Assembly: GCF_018320785.1 (NCBI RefSeq)
Contig: NC_054865.1
Span: 33,232,398 to 33,296,397 of the forward strand
Source: Cheilinus undulatus
Lineage: Eukaryota; Chordata; Actinopteri; Labriformes; Labridae
Length of the DNA: 64,000 nt
Reading direction: 5' to 3'
In this document: positions 47,501 to 64,000 of the stretch, in pieces
How positions within the stretch are numbered: the stretch's first letter is position 1
Layout of the letters: each line of letters starts with the position of its first letter
Notes under the pieces: generated by a model
Told to the model about the DNA's origin: nothing
The model's database searches: none
The model's input: the letters and a program-made list of their open reading frames with translations, nothing else
Translations under genes and position numbers: made by a program

Positions 47501-50500
47501 TTTCAGCCTGTTTGAATAGTATAATTAATTTCATATTTTGGCATCTCATACCCTAAAAATAGTCGGGGAGTGTGACCATCCAAGTTCATGAACAAACACT
47601 GTTAAAAATGGGATTTAAATTGTGAGAAATTCAAATTAGAATACTTTGGCATGATGTTATGGTTGAAATCTTTGAATTGAACAATTATTATAATTATATT
47701 ATTATTAATATTTATCATTTTAAAGTAAGTAAGATTATCTATAAACTATTCTCCTGAAATTTGCAAGTTTAAATGTACAGGTGGCGTCCTGTAATCATGG
47801 GTATTTTATTTTGAAATGAAGCGATAAAAACAGATTGTAGCATAATTTATCATCCATTTACCTCCTGCTAACACTCATCCTCCTCCTTCTCAAGTAAAGA
47901 TAATAATATTTATTTTAAGTCACAGGTGGGCAGGTACACTTTCACTGTCAGGTGGTACAACCAGTGTAAAACTCCTAAAAAAATACTTTACCATTAAACT
48001 CTTGATTTTATTTTTTAAATATATTTATCAACTTTCTAACAGGAACAAAGGTAACATTATGTGTGAGTATTTGCATGTTTAATTTGGAATTAGTTGCAAA
48101 TATCGCTGTATCTGTCAGCCTTGAACATTAGGTAAAGTCTGCTCATATTTAATAGGAAAAATAATATTTACATGTAATATAAAAATCCTCCCTTTGGCTC
48201 ATTATATTAGTAAAAGTCAGGGAAAATCCAGAAGAAAGTAAGCAAGAGGAGATTTTATCAAACATCACTATAGATCTCCAACACTGACAGTATTTAAGCA
48301 ATTCTCTTGGTCAGTTACTTGTGATAGCAGAATATGTACTGTATTAAAACTATAATTTCATCATCAATCACTGACCATTTTTGCCTCTCAAAGATTGTAA
48401 ATAACATTTTTTAAATTCTGATCTCAAAAGATTATACTGAAAAACAGAAAATTTATCAGCGAGGTTATTATGTTTCCTAAAAGGATACATCTGAAATTAG
48501 GAGAAATCAAATTCTATGAAAGCGTTTAAGGGTTGTAATAGTACCTCATCAAAAAATATAAATTTAACATTAAATGAATTGATTCTTCATATTGATTCCT
48601 TCATAGGCTGTTACCATGGATACATATGAAAAGGGTCAGCTGACGTCCAGCATGGTTGATGACTGTTTCTACATAGTAAAGAAGTGCATCAGTAGGGCGT
48701 TATCCAGTTCCAGCATCGACTGCCTTTGTGCTATGATCAACCATGCCAACTCTGTGCTGGAGTCTGACTTCAGGTGCTCATTTACCCTACTCTCTTTTGA
48801 TTTATTCTTATTCCTTGTCTCTTTTTCTCAGACTAAAGATCACTTCTTACGCTTGTGTGAACTCTTTGTTGTCTCATCTGACAGGGAGGTGTTATATAAC
48901 AAACTGCGGCAGGGCTTCCCCGCTACGACACTTCAGGACATCCAGCGTGGTGTGAGCAGTGCGGTCAGTCTGATGCAGAGCAGCTTACAGCAGGGGAAGT
49001 TCAACACGCTGGGCATTGAGAGCACAGAGAACGCCAAGGCTGCTTTTCTGGTAATGGGCTAATACACACACACAAACACTAAATAATACACACAAACACA
49101 GAAACATGCATGCCTTACTTTCTTGGAGTTCCACAGCAGATGTCAGACAGTGAGGCAAAATACTTAGGCTTTTTTTTTTATCATGCCTTTTTACAAAAGC
49201 TGAAGTAACTGAAGTTAGAAATCAGATACAATTAAAAAAAACCTGTAATTTGAGCTTGAATTTTCAGAAAGTCTCTGAATAGAACATTTTTAAAACCTTT
49301 TCATCTGTTTGTGAAAGTAAATTTGGGAAAAAAGGACCAGTTTAAGCAGCTTCAAACAGTTAAAGCAGTGCCATACACTTTCTTGTCAACCACTTAAAAG
49401 CTAATGTCTAATTTAGAACAAGGGTATCCAAATTACAGCCTGCTGGCCATATGCAGCCCATGGATCATTTTTAATTGGCCCACTGGGAAATTTATAAATA
49501 AGATGAAACATGGCCTGCACTGGAACAGGGATCTTGTACCACACTGCATTGTACTTCTTAGTTTTTACACTTGGAAGTGCTGCTGTTTTAATTCTGTAAA
49601 CAACAAATATTTTGTCAAGAAGAATTTATTGCCATGATTTTTTCATGGCTAAACTGAGACATCAACCTAAATGGTAAACTTTGTCAACCAAATCAAAAAG
49701 GATATCAAGATTCAAAATCCTTGATGAACAAAGACAAAAGTATCAAAAGGTCTGATTAAATATGTGTATCACACTTATTTCCTTCCCCTCTTTGTTGAAA
49801 AGAGCATTAATCTCATCCTGACCAGGGGTGATCCAGTGGTAGCCAGTGCCAACCATGGACTTGTGAAATCTGATTGGCCACCCTTAAATCCTTAACAGTC
49901 AGAGGTGGAAAGTGTCTAATTACCTCTACTCAGATTACTGTAAATGAGAAGTTTTTTGGGATACGTGTACTTTTTGAGTACATTTTGAAATCTGTACTTT
50001 AAATTCTACTTAAGTAAGTTTTATGCAGAGTAACTGTACTTTTACTTGAGTACAACAGTCATGTACTTTTTCCACCTCTGTTAACAGTTACTGGTGATTT
50101 GTCTTGTCAGCCATTGAATGAAAACTGTGATGTAGGCGGTTTTTCTTTAAGCATTTTCAGCTGCTAAGCGCTGCATATTTGTACTTGCATTTGATTGGTT
50201 TTACTAACTTAAATACAGTAAAGGTGAGGTATATCAAAGTGGCCGAGTCATCCTTAAATTTTCTGTGCAGCCCTCAGTGAAATATGTTTGGACACCTCTG
50301 ATTTAGGAGTGATATATGATAATCAACAGAAAATGAAACCTGCAGAAATCAAGTGACATTGTTTTCTTTTTGTCTCAGGTGACCTTGAATAATGTTGAGG
50401 TGTGCAGTGAGAACATCACAACCTTAAAGAGGAATCTGGAGGTAGGTTTCACATCTGCTAGATGTCTTCATTTAGAGTTTACCATGTTAAATATTTACTG

Positions 50501-53344
50501 TTTTCTTCCCCCTACCCTCAGAGCGACTGTTCCAAGTTGTTCAGTCAGGGCACTGGCTCTGGTGACCAAGCAAAGATAGAAAGCTGTTTGTCAGACCTTG
50601 TCAACACATCTGCCAAGTTCAAGGATCTCTTACAGGTAGCAGACACATAAACAGACATTGATCACTTCTAGTCAGATTTTTTTATTTTTCTTATTTATAG
50701 TCTTAACTACACGCCATGTATTGATTCTATCAACAGTAGGGGTATTTGAAGGATTAGCTTTGATCACTGGGAACAGAGAAGGGGTAACAGACAACTCTTG
50801 TTTGAGAATCTATTTTTTTTTTTTTTTTTTTTAAATACCTTTATTATGACAGCTTCTCAAATACCCAGTGTTACATCTTTTTAAAGAGGAATGAGTACAG
50901 ACCCTTGTTACAGTTCTTTATTTGTTTACACAAAGTATTAGATTTTATAAGTCAATCAAGTTCAATGTAATTAGACTTTTTAAATAAAAAAAAATCAACG
51001 AATGTATCATATACACTTACTGCAAATAGGAATATGGCTAGTGGCGCCACTGCTGGATGGTACACTGGGAAAAAACAGTGGGTTTTGTTTAACAGACAGT
51101 CCAATTTAATTGGGAAATTAACCTTTTTTAACAAAAAAAATCTTTAATGTCAAAATAAAAACAGATTTCTACAAAGTAATGTCAATCAAATTAAATATGA
51201 AATGTCAAATTAGTGACCACTCAAATATTCAACCATTCAAGTCAGTATTTAGTAGATGTACCCTTGGCTACTAGCATCAACTGGCTAGCACTCTGTTGAA
51301 TTATGTCAGTCACTTTAAAGGGGTCGAATATTCATGCAGTCTCTTATTTTAGATTACATATTTTTGTTTAATTGACACAACAGATAGAAGTCTAGATAGA
51401 AAGAGTTTTTGTAACTTTTTGTCAAAAAAGCCAAATTACATTGACCATGATTGATTTATAAATCAATAAAAGGGTAAAACATCCAAAGCGCTGAATCCTT
51501 TTATAGGCACCGTATATCCTGTGATGGAAATGTGATATTTCCCTTCTTGCTGAAAGTTTCATTTACTGATAAGGTTTTAATTCACAGGAGGGCCTGACTG
51601 AATTGAACACTACCGCAATAAAGCCTCAGGTGAAGCCCTGGATCAGCAGCTTCCTGTCTATCTCACACAACATAGAGGAGGTAATGTTCCCAGAATAAAA
51701 ACAAAGATAAATCAGAGGTCATTGAACGTGTCACTGTATGTGTTTGTGCCTCTCACAGGAGGAATTTAACGATTATGAAGCTAATGACCCCTGGGTGCAG
51801 CAGCTCATTGTAAACCTGGAGCAGCTTATGGCAGAGTTCAAGGTACACCATCTGATTTCAGCTTTAATACATCAATACAAGTGTTTTCTTCCCATCTGTG
51901 TTTTAATCTTCTGACTCTGACCTCACCAGACGGCTCTATCTCCGGTCATCTACGACACTCTGACCAGCCTGATGACCAGCCTAATATCTATTGAAATGGA
52001 GAAGACCGTCCTGAAATGCTCCTTCAGCAGGGTGAGCAGCAGAGCTCAGCCACAAGGTGGCAGCTGGTTCCCTCCGCGCCGCGTCACATCACATCATTGA
52101 CACACGTGGTGAAAATCCTCTAGCAATGATTTATTAATGAGTCCAGAAAGGCCTGCAGGAGAGGATGCTTCCACTCTGCACGACAGCTTCTCTGCACAGA
52201 GAGATTACAGGAAACCTCGAAATGAATGCACACAGTTTTTGGATCCACATCAAATCCTCCTTTTCTGATATTTTGCTCATGTCTTGTTACAGCTCGGAGG
52301 GCTGCAGTTTGATAAAGAGCTTCGGTCTCTGGTGGCGTACCTCACCACTGTGACCACCTGGACCATCAGGGACAAGTTTGCTCGTCTCACACAAATGGCC
52401 ACTATTCTTAATCTGGAGAGGGTAATTCAGATCACACACAAACACAGCATGATCAGCAGTAAATAAACCATTCAATGGCAATTTATACCAGTGCCTCAAT
52501 TTTAATTTGGTAAAGACTGAGTACAAATTTGAGCTACCTTTGCTTTTCTTCAAGTAGTCCCTTTTTGCAGTCATCATTACATATATTATTGTATATATTG
52601 CAATTTTTATTCAGGAGCTCAAATTACAGTTTGAAATGCATTTATTGTCATAAAATAATAGTTCACAAGTATTAAACATTTCTACTATTTTTCCTCTATA
52701 CCAAATGCAACAATAAATGGAGACTTTAGTGTCTTGAGAAGCTGAAATCACTTCCCAGTTTGTAAGTCAGGTCTGAGACCTTTGTTGCAAAACATTTAGA
52801 AAAAAAAAGATGGCATTAAAATGAGGATGGATAACAATTAGGTTATATTTTATAAAGGATGGCACTCACAAATGGCTTTATCAACATTTTAAATCCTTTC
52901 ACTTTTAAGTATGTTTTTCAAAAGTATGTGTTCATTTGGGATGTTGTTTGCCTATCAGTTAGGTCATGCCCCATATACAGAAGCTCTAGTCCTCCAAAAG
53001 GGTTGCCTGGGTTCAAGCTTGACCTTTAGCTCCTTTACTGAATATCATTCCTCACTCTCTGTTCCCAGTGCCCTCCTTTATCCACTGCCCTTTCAAAATA
53101 AAGCCATAAAAGCTAAAAAAAAAAAAATAAATGAATAAAAAAACTGCATTTAGAGTCTAAATGCACTTTTGTTTTAACACAGTCTTATGCTTTTTTCTCT
53201 GTTTTTCAGGTGACTGAGATCTTGGACTACTGGGGTCCAAACTCAGGCCCCCTGACATGGCGGCTGACCCCGGCAGAGGTTCGCCAGGTTCTGGCCCTGC
53301 GTATCGACTTCAGAAGTGAAGATATCAAGAGGCTTAGACTGTAA
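41499..53344 (+). CDS. cog4: Conserved oligomeric Golgi complex subunit 4, 19 exons
   Basis: Lobe A subunit of the COG tether, acting in retrograde transport within the Golgi. Exons: 41499-41633, 44944-45026, 45141-45255, 45393-45567, 45716-45909, 46431-46536, 46628-46785, 46870-46928, 47015-47139, 47254-47372, 48607-48773, 48885-49050, 50379-50441, 50522-50635, 51588-51680, 51759-51842, 51930-52031, 52293-52421, 53210-53344. The sum is 2322 nt, 773 residues (human about 785); all joins are GT-AG and in phase. Diagnostic stretches include [68 protein letters not shown]-type [19 protein letters not shown] and the C-terminal [20 protein letters not shown] ending KRLRL. The N-terminus is the least conserved part, as usual. 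Intron 1 (3.3 kb) carries a hAT MITE and a Tc1-like element, intron 12 a nested hAT pair, intron 18 a SINE-like sequence. Introns 5, 10 and 14 are AT-rich with nothing else recognised beyond a T20 tract. Expected to be a housekeeping gene. Confidence 0.96.
42998..43332. mobile_element. hAT-type MITE in cog4 intron 1, perfect target duplication
   Basis: 335 bp with ends TAGGGCTGGACAATTA and, on the other strand, TAGGGCTGGGCAATTA, flanked by GTTCAACA on both sides (42990-42997 and 43333-43340). The interior is A/T-rich with 'aatcacgatt' phrases. No coding capacity. Confidence 0.93.
43458..44862 (+). mobile_element. Tc1-like transposon with IR/DR ends in cog4 intron 1
   Basis: 1405 bp between TA dinucleotides (43456-43457 and 44863-44864). 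About 210-bp inverted repeats, each with two direct repeats. The outer ones are GTGCATCTCAGAAAATTAGA (from 43458, and inverted at 44829-44862). The inner ones are GTGTCTCAGAAAATTAGA (from 43633, and inverted at about 44658-44688). This is the IR/DR layout known from Sleeping Beauty-type elements. The two ends are still about 90% alike over most of their length, so the insertion is not very old. Confidence 0.93.
43710..44584 (+). pseudogene. Tc1-like transposase, internally deleted and frameshifted
   Basis: Starts [20 protein letters not shown] with the paired-like helix-turn-helix ([20 protein letters not shown]) and a basic GRKKCGRKR stretch. The catalytic domain shows the first Asp in LFSDESKF, the second in [13 protein letters not shown] and the Glu in NPTENLWG. 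About 60-70 residues expected between VKFPQS and the QQDLAPAHT block are missing at about 44273-44282, and the frame shifts there. A shorter in-frame loss lies before DMGYKCGIP. The product cannot be functional; the element could only move with a transposase supplied from elsewhere. Confidence 0.92.
49419..50300. mobile_element. hAT-type element in cog4 intron 12
   Basis: 882 bp with ends CAAGGGTATCCAAATTA and, on the other strand, CAGAGGTGTCCAAACAT, flanked by ATTTAGAA (49411-49418) and ATTTAGGA (50301-50308), 7 of 8 matching. The inner sequences 'gcctgctggccatatgcagccc' and 'gtgcagccctcag' match the usual fish 'GGTGTCCAAACTACGGCCC' hAT group. No transposase. It is interrupted by a second MITE at 49900-50080. 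Confidence 0.82.
49900..50080. mobile_element. MITE nested inside the hAT-type element, perfect target duplication
   Basis: 181 bp with ends CAGAGGTGGAAAGTG and, on the other strand, CAGAGGTGGAAAAAG, flanked by TTAACAGT on both sides (49892-49899 and 50081-50088). The interior is rich in 'gtactttt' and 'cttgagtac' phrases. Because it splits the surrounding element, it arrived later. Confidence 0.93.
50813..50832. repeat. T20 homopolymer in cog4 intron 14
   Basis: Twenty uninterrupted T residues. Could be the poly(A) end of a minus-strand retroelement, but no body was recognised beside it. Confidence 0.9.
52940..53118 (+). mobile_element. tRNA-derived SINE-like element in cog4 intron 18
   Basis: Contains 'gcctatcagttaggtcatgcc' (A-box-like), 'gggttcaagcttgac' (B-box-like GGTTCAAGC), then 'tcctttactgaatatcattcctcactctct', 'tttcaaaataaagccataaa' and a poly(A) tail (53116-53128). 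These phrases and their order match a common teleost SINE. Plus-strand orientation. Same broad family as the reverse-oriented sequence in BED gene intron 1. Confidence 0.65.
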
Positions 53345-55709
53345 CTCATGTAGCAGAGCACTAGTTTATCAGTGCTTGCAGTACGTTACTCACCTTCTGA
53401 TGCTCTGCACAGGTCAGGCTTATCCAAATTTGTGTGGATGGACATGGGAAGGAGCTTTGGATTATTTTAAGCGTGGAACAATGATGATCTTAGTGGTTTC
53501 AGTTTGGTTTCAGACTTCTGCTCTTCACTGTTCTGATGTCAGTCTGTATCAGAGAGTTGGCCTGTTTTTTAAAGGCATGGTTTGTATGTACATATGTTAA
53601 ACGGTTTATTTGAATAATGTGTTAAAAATAATGATATTCCCTTTAAAATGTAATTAAAGTGTAACTGCGCCACATGGGAAGCTCCAACCTTTTAACCTGT
53701 GCCTGGCTGTGGGAAATGAGGACACACTGGGACTGAGAGAGGAGCTCTAGGGCTGTCAGTGAAACAGAACAGTAATGAACATCATACCCATTAAAGTGAC
53801 AGAAGCAGGTCAGACAGCTGATCCAGCCTAGTCGTTCAATATATGAATAGCTCCTCGTCTGTGCTGATGGAACACTTTTAACCTAATAAATTGAGAGCCG
53901 CTGTGAAAAATGCCTCTGATCCGCGCCATCCGCCACATTTCACGAAGTGCTGCCCTACTGCCATGCAAAACTTGCTCCCAATCTTTTTATACATATAACA
54001 ATAAATACACAGCTGTGCTCACCTGGCAGTGAAGCATTAAAAGCAGTCCATTCTCATAACGTTCAGCCTAATTTCCTGGGCTAACCTTAATTCTCTGCAC
54101 AGATTAAAGGACGGTTAGCATGTATTTAAACTTTTGCTGCGATTGTTATCAAACCCTCACAGTAATCAGACTCAAAGCACTGACGCAGGGATAGTTAGGA
54201 AAAGTGTGGCTTTAATGTAAACACAACATTCGATTGGCTCAGCACAAACATTCCACATGAGAGCAACCAATAAAACTACCAAATAGGATGGGGTGCAGCA
54301 CAAAAACATTCACAGTAAAAAAAAATCTGGTATAATCATAATATATATACAGTACGGTGCTTTTAAGGTGAAGATGGAGAGTAGGATATGAGGACTGATA
54401 TGTGATAGATAAGAGTATACAGGGATGGGAGGATGATTTCTGGGTGCACAGGTGAAAATGGAGAGCTGTACTTTTTCTCTGTGAAAAGAGAAATGTGACA
54501 GACGAGTGAGGAGGAAGAAGGGAAGGGGGTGGATAAAAAGTTCCCTGTTTTCTGATCAGGGGAGTTCTGCAAAACCCCCCTCGACTCCTCATACAGAGGC
54601 TGCCTCAAATGATATTGTTCTCCTATAGTGCAGTCTTCTACTTCTACACAGTTTCACATCGAAGGGTAAAGCACCACACAGAGAACAAGATGTCATTGGA
54701 GGGCTGCTTCCTACCCTCTGAACCGTAGTCAGGTATCTGTGTACCTCAGTGTTTCATCACAGGAAATAAATATGTGGCACGGGAATTCAGGAGGTAGGAG
54801 GAGGCATGTAGGGCATGAGGCTTAAATAAATAAATCATTCGATGATAATAAAATGTTATATCTGTGACTTAAATAATGATGAGAATGAATTATAATTTCT
54901 GATCCTAATCCCCCTGCCTGTCATCAGATAGATGGCACTGATATGACAGGGTTTTAGCTATTTAATTTCATTGGCTGACAGGCGTTTCCTCATGCTACAG
55001 AAGGCCAATAGAAACAGACGGCCTCTCCGAACAGAAGAATCATCTCTTTCATTATGTTTCAAAGTGAAAAAGAGAGGAACAGACCTGCAGGCGACTCAGT
55101 CATGAGTGGATCTGAAGGAGAGGGGAGCTTTGTCCCTTGTGAAAGTTAAAATAGCCTCCTTTCCCAATCATGACCCTCAGCAACCTCCCCAACAACATTA
55201 TCATCTCCACCTTCACACACACACACACACAGCAGCTCTTCAAACGCAGCACAACAGGCTATATTCAGTACAGATAGAAACGCCTCAAGACGTGCACATA
55301 AAAATGCCGCATAGAGAATGGGACTGTGTGCCACACCGTGGTTTAAAAATGACATTGCACACTCCTCAAGTTATATTTCTGGGCCGGGTTCGCAAAAAAA
55401 CAAGGCTCCGGGTGAATATAACCCTGGTGCTGCCGCTCCTGACCTTACCAGTCGTTGACACAGTCATCAACGGAACATGAAACATTCAACTCAAAAACAC
55501 AGGTTGAAAAGACAAAAGTGGGGTTGTATATTGAAAATAAAAAGAGGAAGGGAACAAATCATGGCAATAATCCAGTGTGGTGTCTGACGGCAGCTCTTTG
55601 GGTCCATTTGGACGTGTAGAATTACATATTTATGTGTTTTAAGTATCATCAAAATTATCATTATTAACACCTCATACTCTCCATGACAACCTCTGTGCTT
55701 GGCCAGGCC
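53345..55709. other. Convergent 3' flanks of cog4 and gnao1
   Basis: Holds the 3' UTRs of both genes. AATAAA at 53885-53890 is a candidate cog4 signal; an earlier ATTAAA is at about 53650. CA repeat at 55214-55230. No alternative gnao1 final exons (the second splice form, ending in [12 protein letters not shown] sequence) were found on the minus strand. Confidence 0.55.
53885..53890 (+). terminator. Candidate poly(A) signal for cog4
   Basis: AATAAA 541 bp after the cog4 stop codon, on the same strand; the downstream GT-rich element is weak. Confidence 0.35.
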
Positions 55710-61250
<5,541 letters not shown>

Positions 61251-64000
61251 GAGCTTTAATCACGTCCTATGAAAGATTATTCAAATGAAAGAGCGTTTAA
61301 ATGGCAAATGTTGCCCTCTTGTCTCCTGGTATTAGTGGATTTTGTGCTGTTATTTGAGAAATTAAAACGACACTACACTGATATTTTTTTTATTCCACCA
61401 GGAATGACGATTAACAACAAACAGGTTGGAAACAGACATGGTGACGGACGAGGGGCAGAAGAGAAATGTTTTTCTGAAAGTAGCTTACATAAAAAATAGT
61501 CGGATAAACAGTTGTCTGGTGGGTTAACCTGTCATTGCTTTTTGACTTCATAAGCTCATTATAATTTATATAATAACTTTATACAAAGAAATGAGTGACT
61601 TCACATGTTGAACGAGCGTAAGGGGATAGAAAACAGGGGAGGGGGCAAAATGACCCATACTGTTTCTGATAAAAGTGAATAAAAATATTTAATATCATGT
61701 GGAAAAATAGAAATCTGCACTTGAAATTCTGATCAAGGCGTTGCAAAAAATAACCAAAAAACGTAGGCCACAAACAAAACAACACACAACAGGACAGAGT
61801 GGTGCAGTCAGTGATATTAAACAGGTGTAAAAATCAAACTTAATGTAGAAAATATGAGGTAAGATGATATAGAACTGTTTTACAAGCATTGTAATGATTT
61901 CACAAATGAATCTGATTAGATGTTTAATCTGTATGTATTCTCTTTTAGGCCAGTCAAATTACTATCTTTTAAAATATAATTATAGGGAAAACTGTTTATT
62001 AAGTAAACACATGACACTTTTTCCCTACAAAAAGGATAAGTGCCCAGTGTTGAAATCCCTAACCTCAGTTAAGCCCTTACTATTGGCCTCCACAAGTCAA
62101 CAGTGCATACCAATGGGCAGCAAGAAGCCAGCTCTTCACTAAGAGGGAACCCTCCTTTGCTAGTGTTTCCTTCAGTTAGTCTCAAGACACCTCTAGAGGG
62201 CTGAAGAGAGATCTCCAGCATCCCAGAACCACCCCCCATGTTAGCTCTCACAGGTATTCTTTATCTTTCTTATCCTAATACATGGCCATCACAGCTCAAA
62301 CAGCATTACCACCTTCAACAGACCCAGGCTCCATACATGCAAGCTTCAGGTAATGACAATGCTGACATCAGTCACCTTAGCAACTCAAAGCTGCAAGCAC
62401 AAAAGGACAATCACAGGCCATGTTGTTAGGCCTGGAGTCCCACTAAAATGTTCCTCAGCCCTCCCACCCCAACAAAAATTATAGTCAAAATAAAAATTGC
62501 AATACATTTTCAGGGGGCTTCCAAAATGTTGATCCTTTTCTCCATATCAATACAGCGTAGAGGCATGGTTCCTCTGAATCTGAACGCTCTAAGCTTTCCA
62601 CCCCACCATCTCCTGTGTATGGTGTCCATTTTAGGACATCCTTAGACCTCAGGTGTCAGATCTCAGATATAAAGCATCAGGTCTCAAGAAAAAAGCTATT
62701 AGGTCTCAGGAAAACATGGGTCAAGTCTTAGAAAAAAGACGTCAGGCATCAGGACAACAGGAGTCAGATTCATTATATATAAATATAAATCTGATAAAAT
62801 TTAAAATATTACTATATGTATCAATGGATATGTTTACCATGAACTCGCCTCAACATACAGTCTTATAAATAGGCAACCAGCACATATATTCACTTGGACT
62901 ATTTTTTTTGTTTGTTTTTTTGTTTTTGTAAACACATTTACAGTGAGACATCAGTTAGCTCATAACAAATTGTCATGAAATTTACATTACTTCACATCTT
63001 GCTGAGTTATGCATCTTTTTTATATACCAACACAAAAGAAAGTGCATCTTCTAGCAATAGTGCTGAACTTAAGCCAGAATGGAGAAAGAAACGAAAACAT
63101 GGACAGGAACAAAAACATAAACCCCAGGAATCCAAGCAGACAATACAATGCATCCTTGATCTTAAACAGATTAAACAGCATCAGTCCTTGGTATCCAACC
63201 AATGACTAGGGAAAGGGACCCACCACTTGGACTGCTTTAGAAAAAAAAAACAAAAAAAAAAAGGAAGACCCCTGATGGTACAGGGAAGAATAGGCAGAGG
63301 GCCTTCCAAAAATGCAAAGAAAGAAAATAGAGTGAGGCATTTAATATTTGCAACCTTTGGGGCTAAGCCCCCCTCCTTCATCCTAGAGACATCCCTGTTA
63401 TAAGCATCAACATTACACACCAAACTGCAAAAAACACAAGAAAACAAGAAAGACAAAAGTGTGATGAGAGAGAGTGTGGGGGAAGCAGAGACAGGGTAAG
63501 GTGCCCTTACTAGGACTAGCACTTACACCCACCTGATTGGTCTGAGACTATCTCCACCTACCCAAACATCTTCATGAGGAAAGAGAAAAAAGAAAGTAGA
63601 ACAGAGAAACTGAGGTGTTTTGAGACTTTATTTTGGTCCTCAGCTGGCTTCATTCTTCCTCAATCAAGTCCACCAAGTGGTCTGAACTGTTTCATCTGAC
63701 ATCTCCCAACCATCTTTCGCAATTTCTGTCACTGCACTCCCAGCTATCTAAGTAATGAAACTGCAGACCTTGCTGTAATACCCCTACATCCCACCTCTAC
63801 CAGATGAACCCTAGCTGCCATTCCTGCATCTAAGCGTTTATCCTTTCATACGCTTCCTCCACAGAATCCTCTCAGGGAACGGTCAGTTCTATATGATAAC
63901 TGGTAAATAAATGTAATGAGTTCAAAGGACAGAGTCTCCCTCTGACGTGTGGTGGAATAAAAGAAGATGCATCAAATAGAAATCATGATGTACAGTAAAA
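61251..64000. other. Gene-free upstream flank of gnao1
   Basis: AT-rich, with A-rich tracts (63240-63262) and a degenerate 21-23-bp tandem repeat (62646-62770). No exon or transposon end recognised. Confidence 0.55.
62646..62770 (+). repeat. Degenerate minisatellite, about 22-bp unit
   Basis: Four to five copies of a unit like 'atcaggtctcaagaaaaaag', with A-run lengths and several bases varying between copies. Confidence 0.6.

Noticed and set aside
51190-51500. Phrases like 'tcagtatttagtagatgtaccc' resembling Tc1-element text
   Set aside because: Too short and diverged to set boundaries or orientation; left unannotated in cog4 intron 14.
54239-54592. 117-codon minus-strand frame downstream of gnao1
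   Set aside because: Checked as a possible alternative gnao1 terminal exon; it has none of the NKKD, TCAT or CGLY motifs.
63181-63522. 113-codon minus-strand frame at the right edge
   Set aside because: It spans an A-rich tract, giving poly-Phe, and shows no domain or splice context.

Overview
The window is vertebrate nuclear DNA, almost certainly from a ray-finned (percomorph-type) teleost. The protein-coding genes are split by GT-AG introns, the intergenic DNA is AT-rich, and it is full of fish-type DNA transposons: Tc1-like elements, hAT-type MITEs with 8-bp target duplications, tRNA-type SINE-like sequence and a LINE tail. Nothing bacterial or viral is seen. No CRISPR array, rRNA or tRNA gene is seen.

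Six genes could be assembled exon by exon with phases that close. From left to right they are nrn1l (minus, 3 exons, 62-5731), thap11 (minus, single exon, 23253-24089), gfod2 (plus, 2 coding exons, 28563-31846), an unnamed three-BED-finger/coiled-coil gene (plus, 4 exons, 35283-40202), cog4 (plus, 19 exons, 41499-53344) and gnao1 (minus, 8 exons, 55710-60788). cog4 and gnao1 converge, while thap11 and gfod2 diverge. All five named genes have human orthologues on 16q, so the window looks like a compacted piece of an ancestral 16q-type linkage block. The genes are not one pathway: a GPI-anchored neurite factor, a promoter-binding transcription factor, an oxidoreductase-fold protein, a Golgi tether subunit and a neuronal G-protein alpha subunit.

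The stretch from 5.7 to 23 kb has no gene. It is built from two adjacent copies of a long teleost dispersed repeat (about 9276-14798 and 14799-17988) carrying nested insertions, then a decayed Tc1-like element and two small hAT-type MITEs. Further hAT-type elements sit in introns of gfod2 and cog4, including one nested inside another. A 1.4-kb Tc1-like element with IR/DR ends and a dead transposase sits in cog4 intron 1.

The most interesting items are these. The BED-finger gene has exons 2 and 3 that are a clear tandem duplication of a phase-1-symmetric exon. ZNF143/THAP11-type motifs lie in the promoter of thap11 itself and in that of the BED gene. The gnao1 copy has Gly in place of the usual Ala in the P-loop. 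Several transposons are dated relative to each other by nesting and intact target duplications. All family assignments come from reading the translations; no database search was run.
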